From Spirosoma radiotolerans (GTDB lineage: Bacteria > Bacteroidota > Bacteroidia > Cytophagales > Spirosomataceae), in the NCBI RefSeq assembly GCF_000974425.1, contig NZ_CP010429.1:1922001-1986000 (forward strand): a DNA stretch of 64,000 bases, written 5' to 3'. This document shows positions 35,113 through 44,984 of this stretch, piece by piece. The position numbers and the translations under genes are program-made. A model generated the notes under the pieces. The model was not told the DNA's origin. It made no database searches and saw only the letters and a list, made by a program, of their open reading frames with translations. The stretch's first letter is position 1. Each line of letters opens with the position of its first letter.

Positions 35113-36303
35113 ATGAAAACTTTAGATTCCTACAATTTTGCCGGAAAGAAAGCCCTCGTTCGGGTCGACTTCAACGTGCCGCTCGACAAAGCGTTTAACA
35201 TCACTGACGATACGCGCATCAAGGCGACGATTCCAACCGTCCTGAAAATCGTGAACGATGGCGGTTCGGCTATTTTGATGTCGCATCTGGGTCGTCCGAA
35301 AGGAGGTCCTGAAGAGAAATACTCCCTCAAACATTTGTTACCTGCTCTCAAAGAAGCCTTTGGCCGCGAGGTGAAATTTGCCGACGATTGCATTGGTCAA
35401 TCGGCTACCGATCTGGCCGCTGGTTTGCAACCAGGTGAAATCCTGCTGCTCGAAAACCTGCGTTTCTATAAAGAAGAAGAGAAGGGTGATGTAGGCTTTG
35501 CTGAAAAATTATCGAAGCTCGGCGATGTTTGGGTCAACGATGCATTCGGAACGGCACACCGCGCCCACGCATCGACGGCTGTAATGGGACAATTCTTTAC
35601 GGATCGCGTGGCGGGCTATGTCATGGAAGCTGAGCTGGTCAATGCCAAAAAGATTCTGGAAGAAGCCGAACGGCCCTTCACGGCCATTATGGGCGGGGCT
35701 AAAATCTCTGATAAGATCCTGATTATCGAAAAGCTGCTGGATAAGGTTGATAACCTGATCATTGGTGGTGGCATGACCTATACGTTCACTAAAGCGCAGG
35801 GTGGTAACATTGGTAAATCGCTGCTTGAAGCCGATAAGCAGGACCTGGCGCTTGAACTGCTCGAAAAAGCCAAGGCGAAAGGGGTAAACATTTACATGCC
35901 TGTTGACAACCTTTGCGCCGATGATTTTTCCAATGACGCTAATCGGCAGATTGTTGCAACTGGGCAGATTCCGGATGGCTGGGAGGGTCTCGATATTGGC
36001 CCCAAAACGATTGAGCAGTTTAAGGAAGTCGTTCTGAAATCAAAGACGATTCTCTGGAATGGCCCAATGGGCGTATTTGAGTTTGAAAACTTCGCGCATG
36101 GCACCAACGCCATTGCCGAAGCCGTCGTAAAGGCAACGGAAGAAAATGGTGCTTTCTCGCTTATCGGCGGGGGAGATTCAGCTTCGGCCATCAATCAGGC
36201 TGGCTTTGGCGATCGCGTAAGCTATGTGTCAACCGGTGGCGGTGCCTTGCTGGAATACATGGAGGGAAAAACCTTACCGGGTGTTGCGGCACTGGAAGCT
36301 TAG
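35113..36303 (+). CDS. pgk: Phosphoglycerate kinase
   Basis: Pgk makes ATP in glycolysis by transferring phosphate from 1,3-bisphosphoglycerate to ADP. The 396-residue protein has the signature [30 protein letters not shown] and [11 protein letters not shown]. It also has the nucleotide-binding C-terminal motif [11 protein letters not shown], with the full family length. It has its own promoter and ends at a two-tier hairpin. It is a single-gene unit. Confidence 0.98.
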   Translation: MKTLDSYNFAGKKALVRVDFNVPLDKAFNITDDTRIKATIPTVLKIVNDGGSAILMSHLGRPKGGPEEKYSLKHLLPALKEAFGREVKFADDCIGQSATDLAAGLQPGEILLLENLRFYKEEEKGDVGFAEKLSKLGDVWVNDAFGTAHRAHASTAVMGQFFTDRVAGYVMEAELVNAKKILEEAERPFTAIMGGAKISDKILIIEKLLDKVDNLIIGGGMTYTFTKAQGGNIGKSLLEADKQDLALELLEKAKAKGVNIYMPVDNLCADDFSNDANRQIVATGQIPDGWEGLDIGPKTIEQFKEVVLKSKTILWNGPMGVFEFENFAHGTNAIAEAVVKATEENGAFSLIGGGDSASAINQAGFGDRVSYVSTGGGALLEYMEGKTLPGVAALEA

Positions 36304-36322
36304 TAACGATAAAGTACGAAAC

Positions 36323-36391
36323 AGCCTCTGGCTGTTTGAGGTAAAGGCCCTGACAGTTCTGGTCAGTCTTCAACTCAAACAGCCAGAGGCT
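36323..36391. terminator. Long hairpin between pgk and the efflux operon
   Basis: Arms 36323-36340 and 36374-36391 are a perfect 18-bp pair enclosing 33 bases that themselves contain a small stem (CTGAC/GTCAG). It sits between two converging units and can end both. Confidence 0.8.
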
Positions 36392-36413
36392 ATTTAATAC
36401 AATCTATACTCGC

Positions 36414-39400
36414 TTACTCCATCGCCTTGGCGACTTCCAGTTCCTGTGGCTTCTTCGGAACGACTTTCTTCTTGGTGAACCGGGCAATGATCCGGTCGAC
36501 AACCAGATACATGGAGGGAACGACCAGCAACGTTAGCAGCAGCGACGAGGTCAGACCACCGATGATCACCCAGGCCATGCCGTTCTTGGTTTCGGCACCG
36601 GCACCACTCGCCAGCGCAATGGGCAGCATACCTAAAATCATAGCCAGTGTCGTCATCAGAATAGGCCGTAATCGCTCTTTACCCGCTTCGATCAGCGCAT
36701 CGACAACGTCGTGCCCTTCGGCTTTAAGCTGGTTGGTAAAGTCCACGATCAGGATGGCGTTTTTGGCCACCAGACCGAGCAGCATGATCATACCCACAAT
36801 CGAGAATACCGTCAGGCTTTCCATGGTGAGGGCCAGCGCCAGCAGGGCACCAATCAGGGCCACCGGGATCGAGAACAGGACCACGAACGGATACACCACA
36901 CTTTCGTACAGGGCCACCATGATGAAATACACCAGCAAAATGGCAATCATCAGCGCCAGCCCCAGGCTACCAAAGGCGTCGGACTGTTGTTGCAACTGAC
37001 CCAAATATTGGATATTGACCCCTTCCGGCAACTTTTGCTGCGCCATTTTGGTCTGAATATCCGTACCCACCGTACCGACCGGGCGGCCTACTACCTGCGC
37101 GTTGATCGTGATCGACGAGAGCCGGTCGATCCGCTCCAGCACACTTTCGCCAACTTGCTCCTGCACGGTAGCAAACTGAGAAAGCTCAAACGTTTTTCCC
37201 TGGTTATTGACGAAGGTCAGTCGGCTAACATCCTCCGGTTGCGTACGGTCAAACTGATCCAGACTAACCAGAATATCGTATTCATTCCCGTTTTGTTTGA
37301 ACTTCGACTGGTCGTTGCCCCGGAAGGCGTTTTGCAGGGCTATCCCCACATCAGAGGCACTGATACCCAATTGGGCCATACGCTCCCGATTCAGGTTTAC
37401 CGTTACCTCGGGCTTTGGATCTTTCACCGAATATTTTACGTCCTGTGTACCCGGCACTGATTCCGTCACTTGTTTAACAATGGCGGCTGCCTTCCGAATG
37501 TCGGCCAGGTTTGTGCCTTTTACCGCAATCATGATGGGGGCCTGTGAGGCTCCAACGATACCCACTGGGCTAACGGTCACTTTCACGCCGGGAATCTGTC
37601 CAACCTCCTGCTTGAGGACCTGGCCAAACTCTTCCGTCGATAGCTTCCGTTCCTTTTTGTCGATCAGCTTTACGTTAATATCGGCCAGATTACTATTTGA
37701 TGAGGTTGCCAATCCATTACTGCTGTACCCAACATTTGAAAAGACATTCGTTACTTCGGGGTGCTTCATAATGATTTGCTCCGCCCGTTGTGCAATGGTA
37801 TTGGTCTGATAGATAGACGCTGTTGGGGCCAGTTCGACCTGAATGCTCATCTCGCCCTGATCACTCTGCGGCATAAAGGCACCGCCAATAAAACCAGCCG
37901 GTACTAGGGCGATAGAGCCAACCAGCAAGGCAATGACGGCCAGGAAAATGTAGCGTTTATGACCCAGCACCCAGACCAGAATACGGCCGTAGGCATTCGT
38001 CAGTCGGTCCAGAAAACGCTCGAACCCGAGGTTCAGGCCGCCCCATAGCGATTTAGGATTCAGCACTTCGATTTTGCCGAAACGCGAAGCCAGCAGAGGA
38101 GTCAGCGTGAAGGATACGAGCAAGCTCATCAACGTCGAGAAAACGACGACTAGCGCAAATTCCCGCAGGATATTTCCGATCAAACCGCCCGTCATGGCCA
38201 GCGGTACGAATACCACCACGTCGACCAGCGTAATGGCTAGCGCTGTAAACCCAATTTCGCTCCGTCCATCCAGGGCTGCCTGCCGTCGGTCTTTGCCCAT
38301 TTCCAGATGTCGGTTGATATTTTCCAGGACCACAATTGAGTCATCGACCAGAATACCCACAACTAAGGAAAGAGCCATCAGCGTCATCAGGTTCAACGAG
38401 AAGCCCATCAAATACATCAGGGCAAAGGTTGGAATCATGGACGATGGCAAGGCCACCAGCACGAACAGCGCCGACCGGAAGCTGTGCAAAAACAGCAGCA
38501 TCACCAGCGACACGATCAGTACGGCCAGGCCCATATCTTCGACTACCGCATGAGCCGAGGCCAGGGTGTAAATCGACTGGTCGGAAGCAATGTTGAATTT
38601 CAGTCCTATCTTGCTGTACTGCTTCTCGAGTTGTTTGATTTTAACCTGCGCACCCTGGCTGACCGATACAGCATTGGCATCAGACTGCTTTTGAATCTGC
38701 AAACCAATGGATGGCTGCGCGTTGATGTGGTTGATGGCGGTCGGCTTGGTTGACGCGTCGACAACTTCGGCCACATCTTTCAACAGCACCTGGCTTCCAT
38801 CCGTACGACGGGCTACGATCAAGTCCCGCAGCCGATTCACCGTTTGCACGGAGGCATCGAACCGGATTGAGTATTGCGCCTGCCGCGTCTCCAACTGACC
38901 CGCTGGGTAACTGGCATTGGCCGCGTTGATCGCCTGCGATACCTGGCCAATCGAGATGCCATACCCCCGTAGTTTTTCGGTGTTGACGTTTACCTGGATC
39001 TCCCGCTCGTTGCCGCCGATGATGTTCACCTGTCCAACCCCAGACACGTTTGACAGTTGGGGCTTGATGTCGTTATCGATCAGGTCATACAGAGCCGTTG
39101 GCGACATATTGGCCGTCACACCCATCCGCAGGACCGGAATCTCGTCCGTCGAGAATTTGTTCAGAATAGGGCGGTCGGCTTCGTCGGGCAGCAGGTTGAT
39201 GATCTGCTCGATTTTACGCTGAGCGTCCTGTTGCGCCAGTGTGGTATTTACCCCATTTTTCAACTGGATAACCACGCTCGATGCGCCTTCCTGCGACGTA
39301 GACGTCATTCGGTCCAGTCCTTCCAGCGACGAGAGGGCCTCTTCAATGCGCTTGGTCACGTTTGTTTCGACCTCATCGGCCGAAGCGCCCCGGTAGGTCG

Positions 39401-39545
39401 TCACCACGCTGATGACGTTGGCCTCGAATTTCGGTAACAGGTTATAGGAGAGTTGCTGGTAACTGAGCGCCCCGAACAGAATCAGGACGGTAAAAATGGT
39501 TGTTACCAGCAAGGGCCGCTTAACCGCTATTTCAGATATAGACAT
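36414..39545 (-). CDS. RND efflux transporter, inner-membrane pump subunit
   Basis: This 1043-residue AcrB/MexB-type pump has 12 membrane helices and two large periplasmic loops. It shows the helix-4 proton-relay segment SLVVGILVDDSIVVLENINR with the paired Asp residues, and the C-terminal SGAGAETKNGMAWVIIGGLTSS. It exports drugs or other small molecules using the proton gradient. It is the last gene of the marR-tolC-adaptor-pump operon, 12 bases after the adaptor gene. The substrate cannot be told. Confidence 0.95.
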   Translation of the reverse strand: MSISEIAVKRPLLVTTIFTVLILFGALSYQQLSYNLLPKFEANVISVVTTYRGASADEVETNVTKRIEEALSSLEGLDRMTSTSQEGASSVVIQLKNGVNTTLAQQDAQRKIEQIINLLPDEADRPILNKFSTDEIPVLRMGVTANMSPTALYDLIDNDIKPQLSNVSGVGQVNIIGGNEREIQVNVNTEKLRGYGISIGQVSQAINAANASYPAGQLETRQAQYSIRFDASVQTVNRLRDLIVARRTDGSQVLLKDVAEVVDASTKPTAINHINAQPSIGLQIQKQSDANAVSVSQGAQVKIKQLEKQYSKIGLKFNIASDQSIYTLASAHAVVEDMGLAVLIVSLVMLLFLHSFRSALFVLVALPSSMIPTFALMYLMGFSLNLMTLMALSLVVGILVDDSIVVLENINRHLEMGKDRRQAALDGRSEIGFTALAITLVDVVVFVPLAMTGGLIGNILREFALVVVFSTLMSLLVSFTLTPLLASRFGKIEVLNPKSLWGGLNLGFERFLDRLTNAYGRILVWVLGHKRYIFLAVIALLVGSIALVPAGFIGGAFMPQSDQGEMSIQVELAPTASIYQTNTIAQRAEQIIMKHPEVTNVFSNVGYSSNGLATSSNSNLADINVKLIDKKERKLSTEEFGQVLKQEVGQIPGVKVTVSPVGIVGASQAPIMIAVKGTNLADIRKAAAIVKQVTESVPGTQDVKYSVKDPKPEVTVNLNRERMAQLGISASDVGIALQNAFRGNDQSKFKQNGNEYDILVSLDQFDRTQPEDVSRLTFVNNQGKTFELSQFATVQEQVGESVLERIDRLSSITINAQVVGRPVGTVGTDIQTKMAQQKLPEGVNIQYLGQLQQQSDAFGSLGLALMIAILLVYFIMVALYESVVYPFVVLFSIPVALIGALLALALTMESLTVFSIVGMIMLLGLVAKNAILIVDFTNQLKAEGHDVVDALIEAGKERLRPILMTTLAMILGMLPIALASGAGAETKNGMAWVIIGGLTSSLLLTLLVVPSMYLVVDRIIARFTKKKVVPKKPQELEVAKAME

Positions 39546-39557
39546 GGTTTCGGGTAA

Positions 39558-40613
39558 TTATTTTGTGATTTGTACCGGCTTTCCGTCACTCAGGTTCAAT
39601 TGACCGGTGGTCACCACCTGATCGCCAGCCTTCAGGCCGCTAAGCACTTCAATCGAGTCGCCAAAGTCCCGGCCTATCGTTATCGACCGTCGGGTGGCAA
39701 CGTTGTTATTGACAACAAACACATACGGATTCTTGACGCTTTCGACCAGCGCTGAGCGGGGAATCTGGAGGGCTTTCTGATTGGATTTCTGCGAGAAATC
39801 GACGTTTACGAACGTCCCTGCTTTCAACCCATTGGCGTTGTCGATGGTGATTTCGACCGGATAGTTATGTTCATCGCTGCCCTGGGGCGCAATGTAAGAG
39901 ACCCGTCCATTGAACGTCCGGCCCGGAAATACATCCGCCGACACCTTCACCGTCTGGCCTTCGCGCAGTTGGTAAACGTCACTTTCGTTTACAGGAACCT
40001 GCACCTTCAATCGATCGACGTCCAGGACCCGGCCCAGCACTTTACCAACGGTGATGTACTCGCCAGGCTCAATGTCTTTCTGTACGATCCGGCCACCAAT
40101 AGGGGCTTTCACATTTGCATCGGCTATTTGCTTTTTGATCTGTTCGGCCTGATTAACAGCGTTTTCGTAATTGTACTTTGTTTCGTTGACCTGAATTTCC
40201 GTTGTGGCGTTACCCGCCAGAAGCGTGTTATACCGCGTCACATCCTTCTTGAGTCGATCGATGGAAAGTTGGGTAGATTCCAGCGACAGTTCCTTGAGCC
40301 GGTTGTCCAGCTCAACCAGTGTAGACCCCTGTCGGATCGACGAACCCAGATTAAAGTTGACTTTCGTTACCTTACCAGCCGTCGTCGCAATAATGTCGGC
40401 CTCTTTATACGGAATCAGGTTTCCCGTCTTGACGAGCTGCTGACTCACGGTGCCTTCTGCAACAGGGGCAACGGTTACCGGAATCGCCACGTTGGTTTGA
40501 ACAACGGGCTTTTTCTGCGCGTCGATCTTCTTTTTGTTAGACGACAGCCGGAAGCCAATCAAACCGGTAATGGCTAGTATGGCTACGACGACGATTAGCG
40601 TTGTCTTTTTCAT
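39558..40613 (-). CDS. RND efflux periplasmic adaptor subunit
   Basis: This 351-residue membrane-fusion protein has one N-terminal membrane anchor (IVVVAILAITGLIGFRL). It carries two biotinyl-lipoyl half motifs (IATTAGKVTKVNFNLGSSIR and VKAPIGGRIVQKDIEPGEYI), a coiled hairpin between them and a C-terminal beta-barrel (TVKVSADVFPGRTFNGRVSY). It links the inner pump to the outer channel. It lies 23 bases after tolC and 12 before the pump gene. Confidence 0.95.
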   Translation of the reverse strand: MKKTTLIVVVAILAITGLIGFRLSSNKKKIDAQKKPVVQTNVAIPVTVAPVAEGTVSQQLVKTGNLIPYKEADIIATTAGKVTKVNFNLGSSIRQGSTLVELDNRLKELSLESTQLSIDRLKKDVTRYNTLLAGNATTEIQVNETKYNYENAVNQAEQIKKQIADANVKAPIGGRIVQKDIEPGEYITVGKVLGRVLDVDRLKVQVPVNESDVYQLREGQTVKVSADVFPGRTFNGRVSYIAPQGSDEHNYPVEITIDNANGLKAGTFVNVDFSQKSNQKALQIPRSALVESVKNPYVFVVNNNVATRRSITIGRDFGDSIEVLSGLKAGDQVVTTGQLNLSDGKPVQITK

Positions 40614-40636
40614 GATCTATTAGTCGGTTGTATTGA

Positions 40637-41992
40637 TCAGAGTTGGTTATAAAAAGTAAGCAGTTTGCCCTGCGATTGTTCGAGATCCAGCCGAGCCTGA
40701 TACAGGTTAATGAGAGAGTTGATATAATTTGTTCGGGCTTCCCGATACGAGTTGTCCGCGTTGATTACATCTGATAACAGCTTGGTTCCCTGCTTGTACT
40801 GTAAGGTGGTGATGTTGTAGACCTCCTGCGCCAGCTTCACGTTTCGATCATCGTTCTGGACGCTGGTCTGTGCCCGCTGAATCTGCGACTGGGCATTGTT
40901 GAACTGAAGCCGGTAGGCCGACACGTTCAATTTCTGCTGTTCCTGCTGGGTGAGCAGCGTCAATCGTTGTTGTTTTATCTGAGCGTCCCGCTGAAATCCA
41001 TCGAAAATGGGCACATTCAGCCGGATACCGAAGCTGCCAAAACCTACAAAGTTGGTGAAGAGTTTGTCGATCGTTTGCGCGCCCAGGTTGACGGTACCGT
41101 AGTTGGCAGTCAGACTTAGCGTAGGCAGATACCCCGCCCGAATCCGCTGTAATTGCAGATCCTGTAATTGAATATTCGTTTCTGCCTGCTGAAAAGACAC
41201 CAGGTTAGCGGCCGAAAATTCACCCTGTTCCAGTGAGGGTAATTGCGTCAGTAGCGTCGAGTCCGACAGGACCAGCGTCTGTTCCTGCGGCATACCCATT
41301 TGGTATTTCAACCGGTTCAGCGCCAGATTCAGGTCATTCTCGGCCAGGGTTAACTGCGACTGGGTACTGTTATAACTGACTTCCGTACGTGTGTAATCGA
41401 CGGGCTGAATAACCCCATTGTCGCGTTGTAGTTTCAGGATGTTCAAAACCTGTTGAGTCCGTTCGAGGTTGTCGCGCAGTAAACTGATCTGCTGCTGGGA
41501 AACAAAGACCTGGTAATAGTTGGTGGCAATGTTATAAATAACGTCCTCCTGCGTTTGGCGCGTATTCAGGGCGGCTAGTTGCTGGTTCGGTTTGTTCGCT
41601 TTGATGCCAATCAATAGAGACCGGTCGAAGATTGTCTGCGTAGCCTGAGCGGTTAGGTTCGTCTGGAATTTTTGGCCGATAATGAACACGCGCGGTTCGG
41701 GACCAAATACCCCGGCCGGGACAACACTCTGCTGAAGTTTAATGTTATTGATCGATGTCCCCGTCGCGCTCACCTGCGGTAAATATTGACCCAGGGCCTG
41801 TCGAGCCTGTTGATTGGCGGTTTCGATCTGGTATTGAGCAATGCGGATGCTACCAAAATTCTTAAGACCATAGTCGATACAGTCTTTTAGCCGAAAGTTT
41901 GCTGGGGCGGGCACCTGGGGTTGAGCCTGTGCCCATCCCAAACCGGTCGATGTCAGCGTGAAAACTAAACCAAGTGCAATTAATCGTTTCAT
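40637..41992 (-). CDS. TolC-family outer-membrane efflux channel
   Basis: This 451-residue protein has a signal peptide (MKRLIALGLVFTLTSTGLGWAQA). It carries two OEP repeats of long helices (QARQALGQYLPQVSATGTS, then AYRLQFNNAQSQIQRAQ) typical of TolC. It forms the trimeric outer-membrane exit duct. The ATG at 41992 is chosen because the signal peptide begins there; a longer frame to 42070 would remove the intergenic operator. It is the second gene of the efflux operon. Confidence 0.94.
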   Translation of the reverse strand: MKRLIALGLVFTLTSTGLGWAQAQPQVPAPANFRLKDCIDYGLKNFGSIRIAQYQIETANQQARQALGQYLPQVSATGTSINNIKLQQSVVPAGVFGPEPRVFIIGQKFQTNLTAQATQTIFDRSLLIGIKANKPNQQLAALNTRQTQEDVIYNIATNYYQVFVSQQQISLLRDNLERTQQVLNILKLQRDNGVIQPVDYTRTEVSYNSTQSQLTLAENDLNLALNRLKYQMGMPQEQTLVLSDSTLLTQLPSLEQGEFSAANLVSFQQAETNIQLQDLQLQRIRAGYLPTLSLTANYGTVNLGAQTIDKLFTNFVGFGSFGIRLNVPIFDGFQRDAQIKQQRLTLLTQQEQQKLNVSAYRLQFNNAQSQIQRAQTSVQNDDRNVKLAQEVYNITTLQYKQGTKLLSDVINADNSYREARTNYINSLINLYQARLDLEQSQGKLLTFYNQL

Positions 41993-42015
41993 AAATCCAA
42001 TCGTTGATCTGTCTA

Positions 42016-42033
42016 CAGTAGATATATCAACTA
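42016..42033. promoter_or_regulatory. MarR-type operator candidate before tolC
   Basis: This 18-base site matches the ideal palindrome TAGTTGATATATCAACTA at 16 of 18 positions. It lies 24 bases before the tolC ATG and shares an exact 11-mer TATATCAACTA with the site before marR. Confidence 0.6.
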
Positions 42034-42047
42034 ATAAATTAAAAAAA

Positions 42048-42524
42048 TTACTTTTCGAGTAAACTGGCAATCTTCCGGGTTATCCTTGAAAACGTCTCGC
42101 GTTCATCAGTGGTCAATTGGCTCATTACTTCCTGATCAATGGTCTCCGTCGTCTTAAGGGCTTGTTCAATAATCATTTTTCCAGCGGGCGTCAAGCGGAC
42201 CAGATTTTTCCGGCGGTCATCGCTGTCAGGGACTATTCGTAAGTAGCCATCCCGCTCTAATGTGCGTATCGAACGTTGTATGCCCGACTTATCTTTTTGC
42301 AAAAAATTAGCGATATCCTGTTGGGACAGTAAATCATCTCCCGAGAAATAGGCAATAAATAAAACCGGGAACTGCTCAATCTGTAAAGTAAAGCCTAAAC
42401 GAGCCAGTTCACGATTCGCTTTGCGGGCCAGTAAATGGCTTACATGGCTGACCATAAAAATTGCCTGTGTTCCCATCCGCTCAGTAAATCTGGCCTGAAG
42501 TTCTTTTTCTTTAACGACCGTCAT
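42048..42524 (-). CDS. MarR-family transcriptional regulator
   Basis: This 158-residue winged-helix repressor has LSQQDIANFLQKDKSGIQRS as the recognition helix region, followed by RTLERDGYLRIVPDSDDRRK, the family wing with its DxRxK. MarR proteins usually repress an efflux operon and release DNA when a ligand binds. This gene is first in the operon and is followed after 55 bases by tolC. It probably represses itself and the pump genes; two palindromic sites support this. The ligand is unknown. Confidence 0.93.
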   Translation of the reverse strand: MTVVKEKELQARFTERMGTQAIFMVSHVSHLLARKANRELARLGFTLQIEQFPVLFIAYFSGDDLLSQQDIANFLQKDKSGIQRSIRTLERDGYLRIVPDSDDRRKNLVRLTPAGKMIIEQALKTTETIDQEVMSQLTTDERETFSRITRKIASLLEK

Positions 42525-42540
42525 GTTGGTTGAGTAAACT

Positions 42541-42558
42541 ACGTTGTTATATCAACTA
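42541..42558. promoter_or_regulatory. MarR-type operator candidate before marR
   Basis: This site matches 15 of 18 positions of TAGTTGATATATCAACTA and contains the same 11-mer (TATATCAACTA, 42548-42558) as the tolC site. It is 16 bases before the marR ATG. Confidence 0.6.
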
Positions 42559-42678
42559 GTTTAGGGTAAAAAAGGTTTCGCTCTTTTTAGACTAGTAGTG
42601 TTTTCACTAACTAGCTCTTTTTATAGAAAGTCGCTCCAATGCGTTATTTTAAACCACTGCTTTAGACTAGTTTATCCT

Positions 42679-43398
42679 ATGATTGCCAAAAAACTGCTGA
42701 TCAGCTTTAGCTTATTTGTCGCCCTTGGCTTTAACCTGGAATCAAACCTGGTTAAACCGGGCGACATGCCTGTAGCTTTACAGCAGGTTTCCAGCCTCAA
42801 TGCCGGTTGGCGACCGCTATTTAATGGATCAAATCTGGCCGGGTGGAAGCACGTAGGCAAAGGGAACATGTCGATCGAAAATGGCATGATTCGCGGTAAT
42901 GGCGGCATGGGGCTATTATACTGGTCGAAAGAGATGTTCAGTAATTGTACGCTTCGCGTGGTTTATCGGATGCAGAAGGAGAACAGCAATTCGGGCGTAT
43001 ACATACGCATACCGGTTGAGCCTCGCGAAGAATGGATGCCAGTGCATTACGGTTACGAAGTGCAAATCGACAATCGACCCGAGACCTCCAATGAGGATGA
43101 GTATCACATCACGGGAACGCTGTATTCGTTGACTAAACCACTGGCCAAACCCGGCAAGCGTGGTCCTCAATGGAACACGATGGATATTACGCTGGATGGG
43201 CCACGGACTATGGTTTTCGTAAATGGTGTAAAAGTGACCGACTACCGGGAAGGAGATCCAGTTCCTACCCGTAAGTTTGACTTTGAGCCTTACCGCGGTC
43301 TGCGCCCGAATGCCGGCTATATTGGCTTACAGAATCATGGCAAGGACGACATCGTGTATTTTAAGGAGGTTTCGGTAAAACCCCTTGCCCGGAAATAG
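42679..43398 (+). CDS. DUF1080 (3-keto-disaccharide hydrolase-like) exported protein
   Basis: This 239-residue protein has a signal peptide (MIAKKLLISFSLFVALGF). It has a concanavalin-like DUF1080 domain (RPLFNGSNLAGWKHVG, NSNSGVYIRIP, YGYEVQIDN, GYIGLQNHG). Members are found in sugar or glycan degradation in Bacteroidota; activity as a 3-keto-glycoside hydrolase is known for the domain but not shown here. The ATG at 42679 starts the signal peptide; the upstream frame extension is not needed. It is divergent from marR. Confidence 0.88.
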   Translation: MIAKKLLISFSLFVALGFNLESNLVKPGDMPVALQQVSSLNAGWRPLFNGSNLAGWKHVGKGNMSIENGMIRGNGGMGLLYWSKEMFSNCTLRVVYRMQKENSNSGVYIRIPVEPREEWMPVHYGYEVQIDNRPETSNEDEYHITGTLYSLTKPLAKPGKRGPQWNTMDITLDGPRTMVFVNGVKVTDYREGDPVPTRKFDFEPYRGLRPNAGYIGLQNHGKDDIVYFKEVSVKPLARK

Positions 43399-43455
43399 CC
43401 GTATCACCCTTGACCATGATCAATGGCTTGTTCGTGTGGAGAAGGGTTAACCGTA

Positions 43456-44946
43456 TCACAATTGACTCAGGGCCGCCCTCGCTTTGTTATCTATACTGTT
43501 TTTATACTCATGGCGTTTGAAACTAAGGGCTTTCTTAAAGAATACCCGTGCGCGGGGGCGGTCGTTCTTTTGTTGGTAGATATAACCCAGTTGCAGGGCC
43601 GCTGTTGCCCCGAACGACAGTTGATCCGGTTCGCTCAGGGTAAGCGCCCGGCTTAAATAGGGAATAGCCGCATCGTTGTCATTCCGGCGTTGAAAAATGC
43701 GGCCCATACGATAGGTGTACTCTGCTTTGTCAACCGTCAAGTCAAAAGTAGCTTCCGTATAGGGGCGTAAATAGGCCAGGGCACTGTCCGTAAAGCCTCC
43801 ATCTGAGGCCAGCCGGGCACGCATCAGTACTTTCTGATTTAAGGAAGCTCCTTTCTGCAAATACGATTCGGCGAACTTCTGCGCGGCTTTGTCCGACTCA
43901 ACCGTTGTGTGGCCAACGGTCGTCACTTTCTTTAGATAAACAAGGCTGTTTGCGTCTGCTTTGTTGGCTAGCCATTGGCAAAGGAAGAGTTTGTAGTACG
44001 AGTCTTTTAGGAAATTATGCCCTTTGTAGGTTGCCAGAAACTGCTGAAAATGCGCCGTTGCAGTTGAATACTGCCCTTTTTGAAGAAAAATATCACCCAG
44101 AATATTTTCGATGACCGGTAGTGTTAAGTAATTTTTACCGATTGGGCGGGTTGACAGATACGCCAGTGCCTGTTCACTGTGGCCATTCTTCTGCTCGATG
44201 GTAGCCCCAAAAAAGTGAAGCAACAGGTTGTCGGGATGATCGTTGACCAACTGCTTCAACGTTTGGCCGTCGGCTGTGCTGAATTTCAGCACATAAGCGC
44301 GCACCATCAGATCAATCAAGCGGGCCTCGAGGCCAAAGATTGCGTCTTGCTGAGCCCGTATTAATTCCTGCTGCCCCTGCTGAACGTTACCATGAAGCCC
44401 CAACAGGCTGGCCACCCAGGCATAATTGTCTGGCACGGAGCCAATCATGACATGCAGCGTTCCGAGCGATTTATAAGTAGGCAGGAACGTCGGAAAGCGC
44501 TTCTGATTGTCGGCCAGAAGCTTATAGGCCCGAATCACATCCCAACTGGCACTGACTTCTTTGCCGAACTTTAACTTGACGAATGCCCAGTGGAGCCGAA
44601 CCTCCGCCAGTAATACCCGCTGCCAGGGCGAACTGCCGTCTAGTTTCTTCAGCGCGTCGAGCCGGTCGTCTTCCCGATCGCTGATGGCCGAAAACAACTG
44701 CTCATCGTCGGATGTGACCAGCCGGAGCATGTCCGCATAATCGTCAAGGAAAATACGAACGCCGTTATCCGGTGATTCCTGAGCGACTAGTGTCCAGGCA
44801 GACTGAGCATCGAGTTTTTGTAGATCAGCATACGCACGCTGCAAGCCGGGTGTCCAGGCAAATCCCTGAGCGCCCGCCAGTAGCGGTAAGAACAAAAACA
44901 AAAACACCGGGTAAAGACCCGGTGCAGTTGCAAAAAAATGTTTCAT
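43456..44946 (-). CDS. Exported TPR-repeat protein
   Basis: This 496-residue protein has a signal peptide (FLFLFLPLLAGAQG) and a mostly helical body of tetratricopeptide-like units (HSEQALAYLSTRPIGKNYL, GQYSTATAHFQQFLATYKGH, DRPRARVFFKKALSFKRHEY). It probably forms a scaffold in the periplasm. It is the third gene of a same-strand set after nif3 and the zinc-ribbon gene. The function is unknown. Confidence 0.85.
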   Translation of the reverse strand: MKHFFATAPGLYPVFLFLFLPLLAGAQGFAWTPGLQRAYADLQKLDAQSAWTLVAQESPDNGVRIFLDDYADMLRLVTSDDEQLFSAISDREDDRLDALKKLDGSSPWQRVLLAEVRLHWAFVKLKFGKEVSASWDVIRAYKLLADNQKRFPTFLPTYKSLGTLHVMIGSVPDNYAWVASLLGLHGNVQQGQQELIRAQQDAIFGLEARLIDLMVRAYVLKFSTADGQTLKQLVNDHPDNLLLHFFGATIEQKNGHSEQALAYLSTRPIGKNYLTLPVIENILGDIFLQKGQYSTATAHFQQFLATYKGHNFLKDSYYKLFLCQWLANKADANSLVYLKKVTTVGHTTVESDKAAQKFAESYLQKGASLNQKVLMRARLASDGGFTDSALAYLRPYTEATFDLTVDKAEYTYRMGRIFQRRNDNDAAIPYLSRALTLSEPDQLSFGATAALQLGYIYQQKNDRPRARVFFKKALSFKRHEYKNSIDNKARAALSQL

Positions 44947-44984
44947 AAGCCTACACTGAGGGTTGGCTCAGTGCGTTTGGTTCT

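Noticed and set aside
36711-37460. Open frame of 249 codons on the plus strand opposite the RND pump gene
   Set aside because: It is the antisense of a strongly conserved pump gene; its product is rich in His/Gln/Arg without any family pattern.
39867-40577. Open frame of 236 codons opposite the adaptor gene
   Set aside because: Shadow of the adaptor coding sequence; no start context or protein features.
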